A stretch of 64,000 bases of DNA. Origin: JAZDFC01 sp043808235 (lineage in GTDB: Bacteria; Bacteroidota; Ignavibacteria; Ignavibacteriales; Melioribacteraceae). The stretch lies in NCBI GenBank assembly GCA_043808235.1, contig JAZDFC010000052.1, positions 1 through 64,000 of the forward strand, read 5' to 3'. The notes beneath the pieces are model-generated. The model did no database searches and had not been told where the DNA came from. It worked only from the letters and a program-made list of their open reading frames with translations. A program made the position numbers and the translations under genes. This document shows, piece after piece, positions 7,221 to 16,279 of this stretch (positions are counted from its first letter, which is position 1; each line of letters begins with the position of its first letter).

Positions 7221-9545
7221 ATGAACAATATTATTTCATTTATACATATGTTGGTTGTAATCTTGCTTTTTATGATTTTTGCATCAAGTTCAGTTTTGGC
7301 TACGGATCCGCCTCCATCAGGCAAATTTCTAACCGGGAAAATAATTGATGCTGTTACAAAGGAACCGTTAGTCGGTGTAAATGTGCTTGTTAAAAATACA
7401 AACCTCGGCGCTACCACTAACGAAGATGGCGCTTTTGTTATTCAAAAATTACCTTTGGATGAATTTGAACTGCAAATTACGATGATTGGATACAAGCCGG
7501 TCGAATTAAAGATAGATTTAAATACCGATAATATTGATAATCTAATTTTTGAACTAAAACAAGGGACAATAGAGATGGGTGCCGTAGTAGTAACCGGAAC
7601 CAACTCAATGCATCTCTTCGAAAAGGTTGCAGTTAAAACAGAAATTATACCGCGTAAATTAATTCAACAGCAAAGCGCCAGTAATCTTGCACAGGCGCTC
7701 GGATTACAAACCGGTGTTATGGTGGAGAACGATTGTAATAATTGCAATTTTACTCAAGTTAGAATACTTGGTTTCGATGGGAAATATTCTCAGATTTTGA
7801 TTGACGGCGACCCGGTGATAAGTTCACTCGGCGGTGTATACGGACTTGAACACTATCCGCAGGAAATGATTGAGCAGATAGAAATTGTTAAAGGCGGCGG
7901 TTCTTCTTTGTATGGCGGCGGGGCTGTGGCAGGTACAATTAACATGATGACCCGGAGGCCATATACGGACAGAACGAAAATTAGTTATAACGGAAACTCT
8001 GCGGATGGGTCTTATGACCAGCAAGTTGGCGCTATTGCCGAAAATATTAGCGATGAAGAAGATTCCGGATTTTATGTTTACGGTTCAACGAGGAACAGAG
8101 ATTCTTACGATAGAAACGGCGACGGGTACACCGAACTCGGAATTTTGAAAAACGAAACAATCGGGTTCAACGGTTTTATTAAACCATTCGAAAGTTCGGA
8201 AATTCAACTTTCTTTTCATCGAATTTTTGAAGAAAGGCGGGGCGGTGGTGAACTCGATAAACCCGTTCATGAAGCGAGCATTGCCGAAATGGTGAAACAT
8301 TATAAATGGGGCGGTAAAGCAAAATGGATTCATAAACTTAGTTCCATATTGGAATACAAAATAAATTATGCATTCAGCATTCTCCAGCGAGAATCCTATT
8401 ACGGCGGTTTATCGGAGGATACACCGGAAGCGCGGCTTGAAGCACTGAATTATTACGGCTTTTCGGATAATCCTCTTCACACGGGTGGAATACAATTCAA
8501 TTACATATTAGATTCGCATTCGCTTACCGCGGGCGCTCAATACGATCACGATAAACTTCTCGATAAAAGCGTTTCGAACGAGGCTTATTATGTTGACGAG
8601 ACTTTTAAGAACCTCGGAATTTTTCTTCAAGATGAAATCTCGCTTGATGATGAAGAAAATATTCAGGTCGTTGCCGGAGTACGGTTTGATAACCACTCTT
8701 CACTTGAAGACTGGATAGTAAGTCCGAGGCTTAATGTTAAGTATAAGTTCTTCGATGCTTTTACGGTGCGGGCAGGTTACACTACCGGTTTTAAGGCTCC
8801 GCAAATTTTTGATGAAGATTTGCATATTTGCGGACTTGAAGGTACACAACGTGTAATTAGAAACTCCAACGGATTAAAAGAAGAGAGAAGTTCATCGTTC
8901 ACTTTTGGAGCAGATTTTCAAAATTTTGTTGGTGAAATACCTGTTCTTTTTGGAATAACTGGGTTCTATACAAAACTATCCGACGCTTATGCCGACGAAT
9001 TTATTTCGACTAACGGTATCATTGAATATTGGGAGAGGATAAACAGCAGCGGAGCCGATGTGAAAGGAATTGAAATTGATTTCGGAATCAAACCGGTTTC
9101 CCCGCTTGAAATAAGAACCGGGTTCACATTTAAAAAGAACGAGTACAAAGAAGAGGTTACTGATTTTAATACAAAAAACTTTTTAAGGACTCCCGATATT
9201 TTTGGCTATTTAAGAACTACGTTTGAAATCAATGCATCGCTAAATGCTTTTGCCTCGGTGAAATATACGGGCATCATGTATGTGCCTCACGAAATTGCAG
9301 TAGATTATCAGGATGGCCCTATCCTTACCCTCGCTAAGAGTGATGAATTTATCGAACTCGATTTTTCTTTAACTCAAAAAATAAAATTGTTCGAAGATGT
9401 TGAAAGCTCATTGTCTGTAGGAGTTAAAAATCTCACAGATGTTTACCAGAAAGACCTGGATTACGGAATTACGCGAGACCCCGGTTATGTTTACGGACCA
9501 TCGCAGCCAAGGACTTTCTATTTCTCAATAGACTTATCTTTATAA
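7221..9545 (+). CDS. TonB-dependent outer-membrane receptor
   Basis: 774 residues. Signal peptide (about 1-28), a carboxypeptidase-regulatory-like beta-sandwich (about 35-115, 'GKIIDAVTKEPLVGVNV'), a plug domain (about 130-240, with 'NDCNNCNFTQVRILGF' and 'EIVKGGGSSLYGGGAVAGT') and a 22-strand-type barrel ending in '...FYFSIDLSL' with a terminal aromatic-rich strand. The DCNNC motif at the start of the plug is seen in a Bacteroidota receptor subgroup. It imports a large nutrient across the outer membrane using TonB energy. The substrate is not evident; neighbours suggest corrinoid (cobO) or iron (feoB). AAGGA precedes the ATG. Confidence 0.9.
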   Translation: MNNIISFIHMLVVILLFMIFASSSVLATDPPPSGKFLTGKIIDAVTKEPLVGVNVLVKNTNLGATTNEDGAFVIQKLPLDEFELQITMIGYKPVELKIDLNTDNIDNLIFELKQGTIEMGAVVVTGTNSMHLFEKVAVKTEIIPRKLIQQQSASNLAQALGLQTGVMVENDCNNCNFTQVRILGFDGKYSQILIDGDPVISSLGGVYGLEHYPQEMIEQIEIVKGGGSSLYGGGAVAGTINMMTRRPYTDRTKISYNGNSADGSYDQQVGAIAENISDEEDSGFYVYGSTRNRDSYDRNGDGYTELGILKNETIGFNGFIKPFESSEIQLSFHRIFEERRGGGELDKPVHEASIAEMVKHYKWGGKAKWIHKLSSILEYKINYAFSILQRESYYGGLSEDTPEARLEALNYYGFSDNPLHTGGIQFNYILDSHSLTAGAQYDHDKLLDKSVSNEAYYVDETFKNLGIFLQDEISLDDEENIQVVAGVRFDNHSSLEDWIVSPRLNVKYKFFDAFTVRAGYTTGFKAPQIFDEDLHICGLEGTQRVIRNSNGLKEERSSSFTFGADFQNFVGEIPVLFGITGFYTKLSDAYADEFISTNGIIEYWERINSSGADVKGIEIDFGIKPVSPLEIRTGFTFKKNEYKEEVTDFNTKNFLRTPDIFGYLRTTFEINASLNAFASVKYTGIMYVPHEIAVDYQDGPILTLAKSDEFIELDFSLTQKIKLFEDVESSLSVGVKNLTDVYQKDLDYGITRDPGYVYGPSQPRTFYFSIDLSL

Positions 9546-9572
9546 AATTTATGGAGAGGCATTCACAATAAA

Positions 9573-10151
9573 ATGATGAATGCCGTTTTTTTTATGAAAA
9601 TTGGACTGTACAATCTCTGGCTTTTGTTTATACCTGCATACGCAGTTATTTGGATTGTGATGATTTATGTAAATCGCAAGCGTGGTAAACCTATTGAAGA
9701 TCCGAAATTAATGCAGAATAACAAAAACGAGCAATTGATTTTTGGTTTTATCCCGCATCTTTTATTGATTGCCATATCGATAGTTGTACCTATAAATCCC
9801 GGCAGCTTATTTTATTTTGGACTGTTGTTTTTGATAATCGGTTTCCTAATCGACATAATTTCAATTCTCACTTTTACGAATGAGGAGACCGGACTAAACA
9901 CAAAGGGAATTTATTCTTTCTCCAGAAATCCAATGTACATTGGCGGATTTTTAATGATAGCTGGACTTAACATAACCGGTTTTTCTTTTTCGAGTGCAAG
10001 TATTATATTTTTTGTTGTATCGGTTATTTGGATCGCCTGTACCCATCGCATCGTTTTAAATGAAGAAAAATTCTTACTTCACAAATACGGTGATGCATAT
10101 TCTGCCTATAAACAAAAAACGCTTAGGTATTTTGGAATTTGTAGGCAATAA
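9573..10151 (+). CDS. Isoprenylcysteine/phospholipid methyltransferase-family membrane protein
   Basis: 192 residues with four or five membrane segments and the family signature 'SRNPMYIGGFLMIAG' followed near the end by 'NEEKFLLHKYGDAYSAYKQ', as in ICMT/PEMT-like methyltransferases (the RNPxY and E...FG.Y motifs bind SAM). It acts in the inner membrane; the substrate is unknown. It starts 27 bp after the TonB receptor, so it may share its transcript. ATG 9573 and 9576 are both possible starts. Confidence 0.8.
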   Translation: MMNAVFFMKIGLYNLWLLFIPAYAVIWIVMIYVNRKRGKPIEDPKLMQNNKNEQLIFGFIPHLLLIAISIVVPINPGSLFYFGLLFLIIGFLIDIISILTFTNEETGLNTKGIYSFSRNPMYIGGFLMIAGLNITGFSFSSASIIFFVVSVIWIACTHRIVLNEEKFLLHKYGDAYSAYKQKTLRYFGICRQ

Positions 10152-10376
10152 CTGCATTGAGCATTACGGCTTACTAAAATATGATGTGCTTGCTTTCTAT
10201 AACGGTGTTTAAGTAGTATTTACAAATTAATCATCATTATATGGGATAGTATAAGGGCTAATTCCCATCTTTCGGTGATTGAACGCCACTTTTTATAGTT
10301 ATAGTTTTACACCGAAAAGTAAATTGCCATTCTTATCTTAGTATGGAGATATGAAAATCTATTTGAAGAACTTATT

Positions 10377-12869
10377 ATGACAACAAACGTATTAACTGAA
10401 ACAACTTATTTATCCGATCTTCAAAACGGAGAGGTTGGTACTATTGCAAATGTTGGAGGACGCGGAGCATTCCGGAAACGGATTACCGAAATGGGCTTTG
10501 TAAAGGGAAAGCCGGTTAAGGTTATTAAAAACGCTCCATTACAAGACCCTATCGAATATGAAATTATGGGATTTCGTGTTTCACTTCGCCGCAGCGAAGC
10601 TGGACTGATAAAAGTAGTTCCCGTAGATGAATACGAGCCGGCTTCTCAATCGTTGTTCATGGGAACGCTTCACGTCACAAGTAAAAAGAAAACCGTTGCT
10701 GAAGAAAGTACCACAATAAATGTTGCTTTGGTTGGAAATCCGAATTCCGGCAAAACAACATTATTCAATTATGCTACCGGCAAACGCGAGCGGGTTGGTA
10801 ACTACGGCGGAGTAACTGTCGATACAAAAGAAGCGCATTTAAAGCACAACGGTTATAAAATAAATGTTACTGATTTACCCGGCACATATTCGATATCGGA
10901 ATATTCGCCGGAAGAACTTTTTGTGCGGACACATCTCACCGAATCCAAACCCGATATTGTTGTTAATGTGATTGACTCTTCGAGCCTTGAGCGGAATCTA
11001 TTCCTTACTTCGCAGTTGATGGATATGAATGTTAAAATTGTGATTGCGCTAAATATGTACGATGAGCTGGAAACCAAGGGAGATAAATTTGACCATGCCG
11101 CTCTCGGCAAAATAATCGGAATCCCTATCGTAACAACAATCGCTTCTAAAGGCGAAGGTATAAAAGAACTCTTTTCGAAAATTATAGATGTCTATGAAAA
11201 TAAAGAGCCGGTATCAAGGCGCGTTCATATTAATTACGGGACAGATATCGAAGAAGCGATAATACGTCTTCAAAGTGAAATTAAGAAAAATAAAATTTTG
11301 AGCAACCTATTTTATCCACGATATACCGCTTTAAAACTTTTGGAAAACGAAAGCGTTTTTAAAAAAAGAATTGCAGAGTTTCACAACAGCAGCCCCCTGC
11401 TTGAACTTGCTCAAAAGGAAATAACCGCGCTGGAAAAGGCGTATAAAGAAAAATCCGATACGATTATTGCCGACGCCAAATATGGTTTTATCAACGGTGT
11501 GCTAAAAGAAACGTACCTCTTTTGCCAGATGGATAGAAAGCAGAAAAGCCATGCAATTGATTTTATCTTCACTCACAGAATATGGGGTTTTCCGGTATTC
11601 ATCTTTTTCTTGTGGGCGATGTTCCAACTTACATTTTCGCTCGGAAGTTACCCGATGGAATGGATTGACGCAGGTGTTGGTGCGCTCGGAAGTTTTGTAG
11701 AAAACATATTACCGGAAGGTTCTTTACGGAATTTAATTGTTGATGGGATAATCGGAGGAGTCGGAGGGGTAATAATATTCCTGCCCAACATTCTAATTTT
11801 ATTTTTCTGCATTTCGTTAATGGAAGATACGGGATATATGGCGCGCGCAGCTTTCATAATGGATAAGTTGATGCACAAAATAGGATTGCACGGAAAATCA
11901 TTCATCCCGTTGATTATGGGATTCGGCTGTAACGTTCCCGCAGTAATGGCAACACGTACACTCGAAAACCGCAAGGATAGAATTCTGACAATGTTGATTC
12001 TTCCCTTCATGTCTTGCAGCGCGCGACTGCCAGTATATGTGCTGCTTATATCGGCATTCTTCCCGCATAATCAAGGTTTAGTTTTACTGTCGATTTATGT
12101 AATCGGGATTACACTTGCAATATTGTCAGCGCTTGTATTTAAGAAAATATTTTTTGCTAAAGAGGATGTTCCTTTCGTGATGGAACTTCCGCCTTACCGC
12201 ATTCCAACTTTGCGCAACACAGTTATTCACATGTGGAATAAAAGCGTTCAATATTTAAGAAAGATGGGAACGGTGATATTAGCAGCATCAATAATTATTT
12301 GGGCGCTCGGTCATTTCCCCCGCGATATAGAATTCTCGAAAGACTACGATGCACTCAGCGAACAAATTTCTTTGGATAATTCATTGACGGATAGCCAAAA
12401 AGAAGAAAGCTTAAACCAAATAGAAATTGATAAAGAATCGGAACGAATGGAAAAATCTTACATAGGTCAGCTCGGGCATATGATTGTTCCCGTTATTCAG
12501 CCGCTCGGTTGGGACTGGAAAATAGGCGTCAGCATCATCACTGGACTCGCGGCAAAGGAAATTGTCATTGGTTCGATGGGAGTGCTTTATCAATCGGATT
12601 TGGAAGCGGACGAGACATCTGTGAATCTAAAAACCAAATTACAGCAGCAAGTATTTACAAGCGGACCGAGAATTGGCGAAAAAGTTTTTTCACCGGTTGT
12701 GGCTTACTCATTAATGCTTTTCGTGCTTATTTATTTCCCTTGTATAGCAGTAATTGCGGCAATAAAAAAAGAAGCGAACTGGCGATGGGCTTCATTCACA
12801 ATGGTTTACACAACGGTTCTTGCGTGGATAGTTGCATTCGCCGCGTATCAAATCGGTTCGATTTTTTAG
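10377..12869 (+). CDS. feoB: Ferrous iron transporter, FeoA-FeoB fusion
   Basis: 830 residues. Residues about 10-85 are a FeoA SH3-like domain ('LQNGEVGTIANVGG', 'YEIMGFRVSLRRSEAGLI'). Residues about 114-280 are the FeoB G domain with G1 GNPNSGKT (120-127), G3 DLPGTYS and G4 NMYD. The rest is the membrane part with two Gate repeats ('MGFGCNVPAVMATRTLENRK', 'TGLAAKEIVIGSMGVL'). It imports Fe2+ across the inner membrane. FeoA and FeoB are separate in E. coli, whereas fusion is common in Bacteroidota. A Cys-rich miniprotein follows 12 bp later. The 225-bp leader (10152-10376) shows no Fur box that I could recognise. Confidence 0.95.
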   Translation: MTTNVLTETTYLSDLQNGEVGTIANVGGRGAFRKRITEMGFVKGKPVKVIKNAPLQDPIEYEIMGFRVSLRRSEAGLIKVVPVDEYEPASQSLFMGTLHVTSKKKTVAEESTTINVALVGNPNSGKTTLFNYATGKRERVGNYGGVTVDTKEAHLKHNGYKINVTDLPGTYSISEYSPEELFVRTHLTESKPDIVVNVIDSSSLERNLFLTSQLMDMNVKIVIALNMYDELETKGDKFDHAALGKIIGIPIVTTIASKGEGIKELFSKIIDVYENKEPVSRRVHINYGTDIEEAIIRLQSEIKKNKILSNLFYPRYTALKLLENESVFKKRIAEFHNSSPLLELAQKEITALEKAYKEKSDTIIADAKYGFINGVLKETYLFCQMDRKQKSHAIDFIFTHRIWGFPVFIFFLWAMFQLTFSLGSYPMEWIDAGVGALGSFVENILPEGSLRNLIVDGIIGGVGGVIIFLPNILILFFCISLMEDTGYMARAAFIMDKLMHKIGLHGKSFIPLIMGFGCNVPAVMATRTLENRKDRILTMLILPFMSCSARLPVYVLLISAFFPHNQGLVLLSIYVIGITLAILSALVFKKIFFAKEDVPFVMELPPYRIPTLRNTVIHMWNKSVQYLRKMGTVILAASIIIWALGHFPRDIEFSKDYDALSEQISLDNSLTDSQKEESLNQIEIDKESERMEKSYIGQLGHMIVPVIQPLGWDWKIGVSIITGLAAKEIVIGSMGVLYQSDLEADETSVNLKTKLQQQVFTSGPRIGEKVFSPVVAYSLMLFVLIYFPCIAVIAAIKKEANWRWASFTMVYTTVLAWIVAFAAYQIGSIF

Positions 12870-12881
12870 AAAGGAATTTTT

Positions 12882-13052
12882 ATGAACCAGGATTTAATTG
12901 TATTAGTTATAGTAGCGCTCACAATTGGTTATGTGTTTTACTCATTGATAAAAAACTTGCGAGTAAAGAAAGTAAATAACGGATGCGGTGGCTGCTCCGG
13001 CTGTTCTGTTTCGAAAGGTAATTTAACGTGCAGCAATTCCAAAAAGATTTAG
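12882..13052 (+). CDS. FeoB-associated Cys-rich membrane miniprotein
   Basis: A 56-residue protein beginning MNQDLIVLVIVALTIGY with one membrane helix (residues 4-24), a basic stretch (KNLRVKK) and the cluster 'NGCGGCSGCSVSKGNLTC', giving five Cys. This is the arrangement of the 'FeoB-associated Cys-rich membrane protein' family. AAGGAA precedes the ATG. It presumably sits beside FeoB in the inner membrane and may bind iron or an Fe-S cluster (inference). Confidence 0.85.
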   Translation: MNQDLIVLVIVALTIGYVFYSLIKNLRVKKVNNGCGGCSGCSVSKGNLTCSNSKKI

Positions 13053-13201
13053 GATTTCCGATATTTGATTTACGAATTTTCTAAAAAGATCAGCAATCGT
13101 TATTCAATATTCTTGAATCCTTTTATTATAATTCTTATTATTTTTGGTTTGCGATACCAAATGATGAATAATAATCCACGGATCTTAATTGTTATTTTAC
13201 A

Positions 13202-13660
13202 TTACTTCTTTTTCTTATCTTTTGAATGCACATCCTCCCCGGGGCCATCATGATATTTTATGAGATGAGCAGCGATTAAACCAAAAGCTGCGGCGAAATT
13301 AACCGTTACTAAAATATCACCAAAAACTCCAAGGTTACCTTTGTCCATGAACTTGCTTTGCTGAACCATAAACTTTTTCAAATCTTTTTGCGAACGGATC
13401 AAATCGTAAGTCAAAGAAGCCGGCTGTTCGGAATCGTCGTACGACTGAAATGGTAAAATAAATGATGTTTCTAAATCGGAAAACCGAGAAGAATAATCCA
13501 ATGGATTAGTGTAAAAATACGGGCTCAACTGTATTTTCAATCTTTCGGATGATGATGATTTGACTGTATCCTTTTCGCTTTGATTTGTTGACGGACTGGT
13601 TTGAGCGAAAGATAATGAAACAAACAAAAGACAGAATAATGAAACATAAACTTTTTTCAT
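13202..13660 (-). CDS. Secreted protein of unknown function with C-terminal hydrophobic segment
   Basis: 152 residues from ATG 13660 (GAGGA 11 bp upstream; an in-frame TTG lies at 13666). Signal peptide 'VYVSLFCLLFVSLSFAQ', a Ser/Thr-rich spacer, then a region with 'LSPYFYTNPLDYSS' and a single hydrophobic stretch 'FGDILVTVNFAAAFGLIAAH' near the end, followed by a Lys-rich tail KDKKKK. It may be anchored in a membrane through the C-terminal helix. It converges with feoB and its miniprotein. I do not recognise the family. Confidence 0.6.
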   Translation of the reverse strand: MKKVYVSLFCLLFVSLSFAQTSPSTNQSEKDTVKSSSSERLKIQLSPYFYTNPLDYSSRFSDLETSFILPFQSYDDSEQPASLTYDLIRSQKDLKKFMVQQSKFMDKGNLGVFGDILVTVNFAAAFGLIAAHLIKYHDGPGEDVHSKDKKKK

Positions 13661-13748
13661 CGGCAAATCATCCTCAAAAATTTTGTGGTAAAAATAAAAA
13701 CAAAAGCATACTATTCAAATGAAGAAAAAAAAGACCATTGTTGAGGAA

Positions 13749-13776
13749 AGTACTAAGTACAGAGTATTAAGTATGA
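13749..13776. repeat. Heptad array, AGTANNA family (4 units)
   Basis: Four contiguous units: AGTACTA, AGTACAG, AGTATTA, AGTATGA. Exact 7-bp period with a constant AGTA tetramer. Confidence 0.65.
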
Positions 13777-13787
13777 AAAAGATATTT

Positions 13788-13935
13788 ACCACGAAGTTCA
13801 CAAAGACAGGCACGAAGGCGCACGAAGGGTGAATGATATTATTAGAGGGCCTAATAAACAATCTTCTTTTCTTTCACTTAAAACTGACTACTGATAACTG
13901 CTCACTGCTCTTTTTCACCGCGGAGACTTAAAGAG
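13788..13935. repeat. Direct repeat copy 1 flanking carbonic anhydrase gene
   Basis: About 145 bp that aligns in the same order with 14993-15140: an AAGTTCACAAAG block, ACGAAGGG, a TCTTCTTTTCTTT tract, the ACTGNNN heptads and CCGC(G/A)GAGAC. Copy 1 also has a CACGAAGGCG/CACGAAGGGT tandem. Confidence 0.7.
13876..13910. repeat. Heptad array, ACTGNNN family (5 units)
   Basis: ACTTAAA, ACTGACT, ACTGATA, ACTGCTC, ACTGCTC, within direct repeat copy 1. Confidence 0.75.
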
Positions 13936-14197
13936 CCAGAGTGAACTGAATACAACTTCCCTCTTTATAAAATATCCCGTTCGCTGATTGAAATAAAATT
14001 TTCCATTTTGTTTTCGATTATGAATCATGAAGAAAAAGATTTCAACCGGATTACGGGAACATTAATAATCGATATTGAACTATTCAGCCGTGTTACTGTT
14101 ATTAATACTATTCCACGGCGGCAACAATTTAATGCGTGGCTGCCAATCAGATCCGGCTTATTAAATATATTAATTCATTTGAATGATCGGGGTAAAT

Positions 14198-14881
14198 ATG
14201 AAACAAGAAATAAAATCAATTGTGAATTTTATCTTCATCGCGGCAATCCTTACGATATTAGCTGCTCCAATACTTACAGCGCAGGTAAAAGAAAGCAGCG
14301 AATCCGAAATCCTGCTTACAACTCTTTTGGACGGTAACAATCGCTATATAACCGGACAGTTTTCCGGGAAACAATATACAGAAGAACGTGCTGAATTATT
14401 GTCATCCCAGCACCCTTACGCAATTATTCTTTGCTGCTCGGATTCCCGTGTACCGCCCGAATTAATTTTTGATGAATCGCTCGGTAAACTGTTTGTTATT
14501 CGTGTTGCGGGTAACGTGATTGACTCTGTTACGTTAGGTAGCATTGAATATGCCGCCGAACACTTGAATACGAAATTATTAGTGGTTTTGGGTCACGAAT
14601 CATGCGGTGCGGTTAAAGCTGCGATTGCGGGCGGAGAAGCTACACCAAACATTGAAAGGATAATTAAAAGAATTGAACCCGCCGTAGAGAAAGCCGAACA
14701 CAATCATGTTGAAGAAGCATTCCGGCTTGACTTTATTATTGAGGAGAACGTAAAGAACCAGATTCATGCATGTCTTGATAATAGCAAAGTTTTGAATGAG
14801 CTTTTTGAAAAGAAAGAATTGACTATTGCTGGAGCTATTTATAGTTTGGAAACCGGTTTGGTAAAGCTGCTGCATATATAA
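14198..14881 (+). CDS. Exported beta-carbonic anhydrase
   Basis: 227 residues from ATG 14198 (CGGGG just upstream; an in-frame ATG at 14183 is also possible). An N-terminal signal peptide ('FIFIAAILTILAAPILTAQ') implies periplasmic or surface location. The mature part has the beta-class zinc and catalytic motifs 'CCSDSRVPPE' (Cys and the Asp-Arg dyad) and 'LGHESCGAV' (His and Cys ligands), then 'ENVKNQI' and 'GAIYSLETG'. It interconverts CO2 and bicarbonate. The gene stands alone between two diverged direct repeats, suggesting it was acquired as a cassette (inference). Confidence 0.92.
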   Translation: MKQEIKSIVNFIFIAAILTILAAPILTAQVKESSESEILLTTLLDGNNRYITGQFSGKQYTEERAELLSSQHPYAIILCCSDSRVPPELIFDESLGKLFVIRVAGNVIDSVTLGSIEYAAEHLNTKLLVVLGHESCGAVKAAIAGGEATPNIERIIKRIEPAVEKAEHNHVEEAFRLDFIIEENVKNQIHACLDNSKVLNELFEKKELTIAGAIYSLETGLVKLLHI

Positions 14882-14992
14882 ATCGAGTAAATCAGATCTC
14901 CGGAATTTTGTGCAAGTCGCAGGATATGAAATAATATGACCGGTGTATTGAATCTAAACTCTGCGACTCAGGGACTCCGCGGTTTGTTTTTT

Positions 14993-15140
14993 AACAACCA
15001 AGTTCACAAAGAAACGTACGAAGGGTATTTGATATAATTAAAGAGCAGAATAAATGCTCTTCTTTTCTTTTACTGAAAACTGACCACTGGCCACTGATAA
15101 CTGCTAACTGTTTTTTTTCCGCAGAGACGGGGAGGCGCTG
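14993..15140. repeat. Direct repeat copy 2 flanking carbonic anhydrase gene
   Basis: See 13788-13935. It has the same order of blocks: AAGTTCACAAAG, ACGAAGGG, TCTTCTTTTCTTTTA, ACTGNNN heptads, CCGCAGAGAC. Confidence 0.7.
15072..15113. repeat. Heptad array, ACTGNNN family (6 units)
   Basis: ACTGAAA, ACTGACC, ACTGGCC, ACTGATA, ACTGCTA, ACTGTTT: six perfect ACTG tetramers at exact 7-bp spacing, each with a different trinucleotide. Confidence 0.8.
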
Positions 15141-15150
15141 AGTAAAGAAA

Positions 15151-16020
15151 CTAAGAATTTTCTGCGGTGATCTTTTTATTCGAAATTTTCTCGTTGACGA
15201 ATAGCGCTAATGCAATTACTCCGCCGCCGATAAATAATTTTATCAAATCTGTTTGCTCGCCAAAGAATATTAAAGAAACTGCAATCGCAAGCGGGATTTT
15301 TAAATTATTAAATACAGCAAGCGCGCCGGTGTTGGTTCTGCGGGCGCCGTAATTCCATAAGAAGAATGCTAATCCCGATGCAACAGCGCCGAGATAAAGA
15401 AGAGTAAATATTTGTTCCATCGAGATGTTTAACTGTGAATAATTTGTTGTGAAAAGGGAAGCGATGAGTGTAACGAATGCAGCGCCTGCATACATAACCG
15501 CAAACACATCTTTATCTTTAATCTCGCGCGATTGTTCAAGTATTCTTTTGTAGAAAATTTGTCCTGCAGCGAAACTTAGATTTGATATCTGCACGAATAA
15601 AAATCCCATCAATAAATTCTCGTTAGCCAAACCGGAGAATTTTATAATACCCGCTCCGGCAAATGCCAGCGTTGCACTAATCAAAAACATCTTGTGAAAT
15701 TTTTTTGTGAGGATATCGTTTATCAACGATACATACAACGGAGTAAAAATTGTGAACAACGCAACCTCGTAAGCATCAAGATACCGGAAGGAATAAATGT
15801 ACGCGATATACATTATCCCGAATTGTACCATCCCCGTAATGAATAATTTTAGAATGATTTGTTTCGGTAGAGTTCTGATTTTTACAAACGGGATAAACAT
15901 AATTAGCGAAATGAACATGCGCACAAACGAAACGAAATTCGAATCGAGATTGGACAAATTGGTTTTAATCAATCCGAAAGAGAAAGCCCATAGTAAAGAG
16001 ACCAAAAAAAGGTAAATCAT
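15151..16020 (-). CDS. EamA/DMT-family membrane transporter
   Basis: 289 residues with about ten hydrophobic helices in two EamA halves (about 1-130 and 145-280). Family-like segments include 'YIYSFRYLDAYEVALFTIFTPLYV' (first half) and 'LYLGAVASGLAFFLWNYGARR' (second half). Drug/metabolite transporters of this type export small metabolites such as amino acids or sugars; the substrate cannot be told. It stands alone, and its 3' end lies just beyond the repeat at 14993-15140. Confidence 0.88.
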   Translation of the reverse strand: MIYLFLVSLLWAFSFGLIKTNLSNLDSNFVSFVRMFISLIMFIPFVKIRTLPKQIILKLFITGMVQFGIMYIAYIYSFRYLDAYEVALFTIFTPLYVSLINDILTKKFHKMFLISATLAFAGAGIIKFSGLANENLLMGFLFVQISNLSFAAGQIFYKRILEQSREIKDKDVFAVMYAGAAFVTLIASLFTTNYSQLNISMEQIFTLLYLGAVASGLAFFLWNYGARRTNTGALAVFNNLKIPLAIAVSLIFFGEQTDLIKLFIGGGVIALALFVNEKISNKKITAENS

Positions 16021-16228
16021 TTTATCCTTTGGTGATAGTAAAACTGTTTAATGGCTAAATAGCTTATTTGATGAATGGCTTTTCCCTTCGACAATTTGGC
16101 CATGCAATAATTCAACAAAATCATTTACGTTCATCCCTATTCATCTGTTCTCAGTTGTTATCAATCGTTTTTCGAAATATATCAAAAAGTAAGCTGCGAC
16201 GTCTGCACGAATCATTTGGAGGATTTAT

Positions 16229-16256
16229 AAAAAAGTCCGGCAGGCACCGGACTTTT
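16229..16256 (-). terminator. Rho-independent terminator of the cytochrome gene
   Basis: On the minus strand AAAAGTCCGG-loop-CCGGACTTTTTTAT: a ten-base-pair stem (16231-16240 with 16247-16256) ending in a T-run, 24 bp after the cytochrome stop codon. The plus strand also reads out as a stem with TTTT, so it may act in both directions. Confidence 0.8.
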
Positions 16257-16279
16257 GGGTACAATGAATGAGAGAGGAG

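Larger units (their letters stand above)
13667..14197. other. Gene-free region with repeats upstream of carbonic anhydrase
   Basis: 530 bp without a convincing gene. It holds a heptad array (13749-13776), a CACGAAGG-type direct repeat block (13788-13935, see separate entry) and an unremarkable AT-rich leader before the carbonic anhydrase. The open frame 14008-14337 has no family features and overlaps the carbonic anhydrase start in another frame. Confidence 0.6.

Noticed and set aside
10152..10376. GCCACT-like string before feoB as a riboswitch
   Set aside because: Only a short match; the surrounding conserved elements are missing.
13065..13253. 62-residue frame after the FeoB miniprotein
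   Set aside because: Overlaps the end of the minus-strand secreted protein and has no coding features.
14008..14337. 109-residue open frame before the carbonic anhydrase
   Set aside because: No family features, begins in repeat-rich DNA and overlaps the carbonic anhydrase in another frame.
16068..16271. 67-residue frame between the EamA and cytochrome genes
   Set aside because: Ends inside the terminator hairpin and shows no signal peptide, domain or ribosome site.
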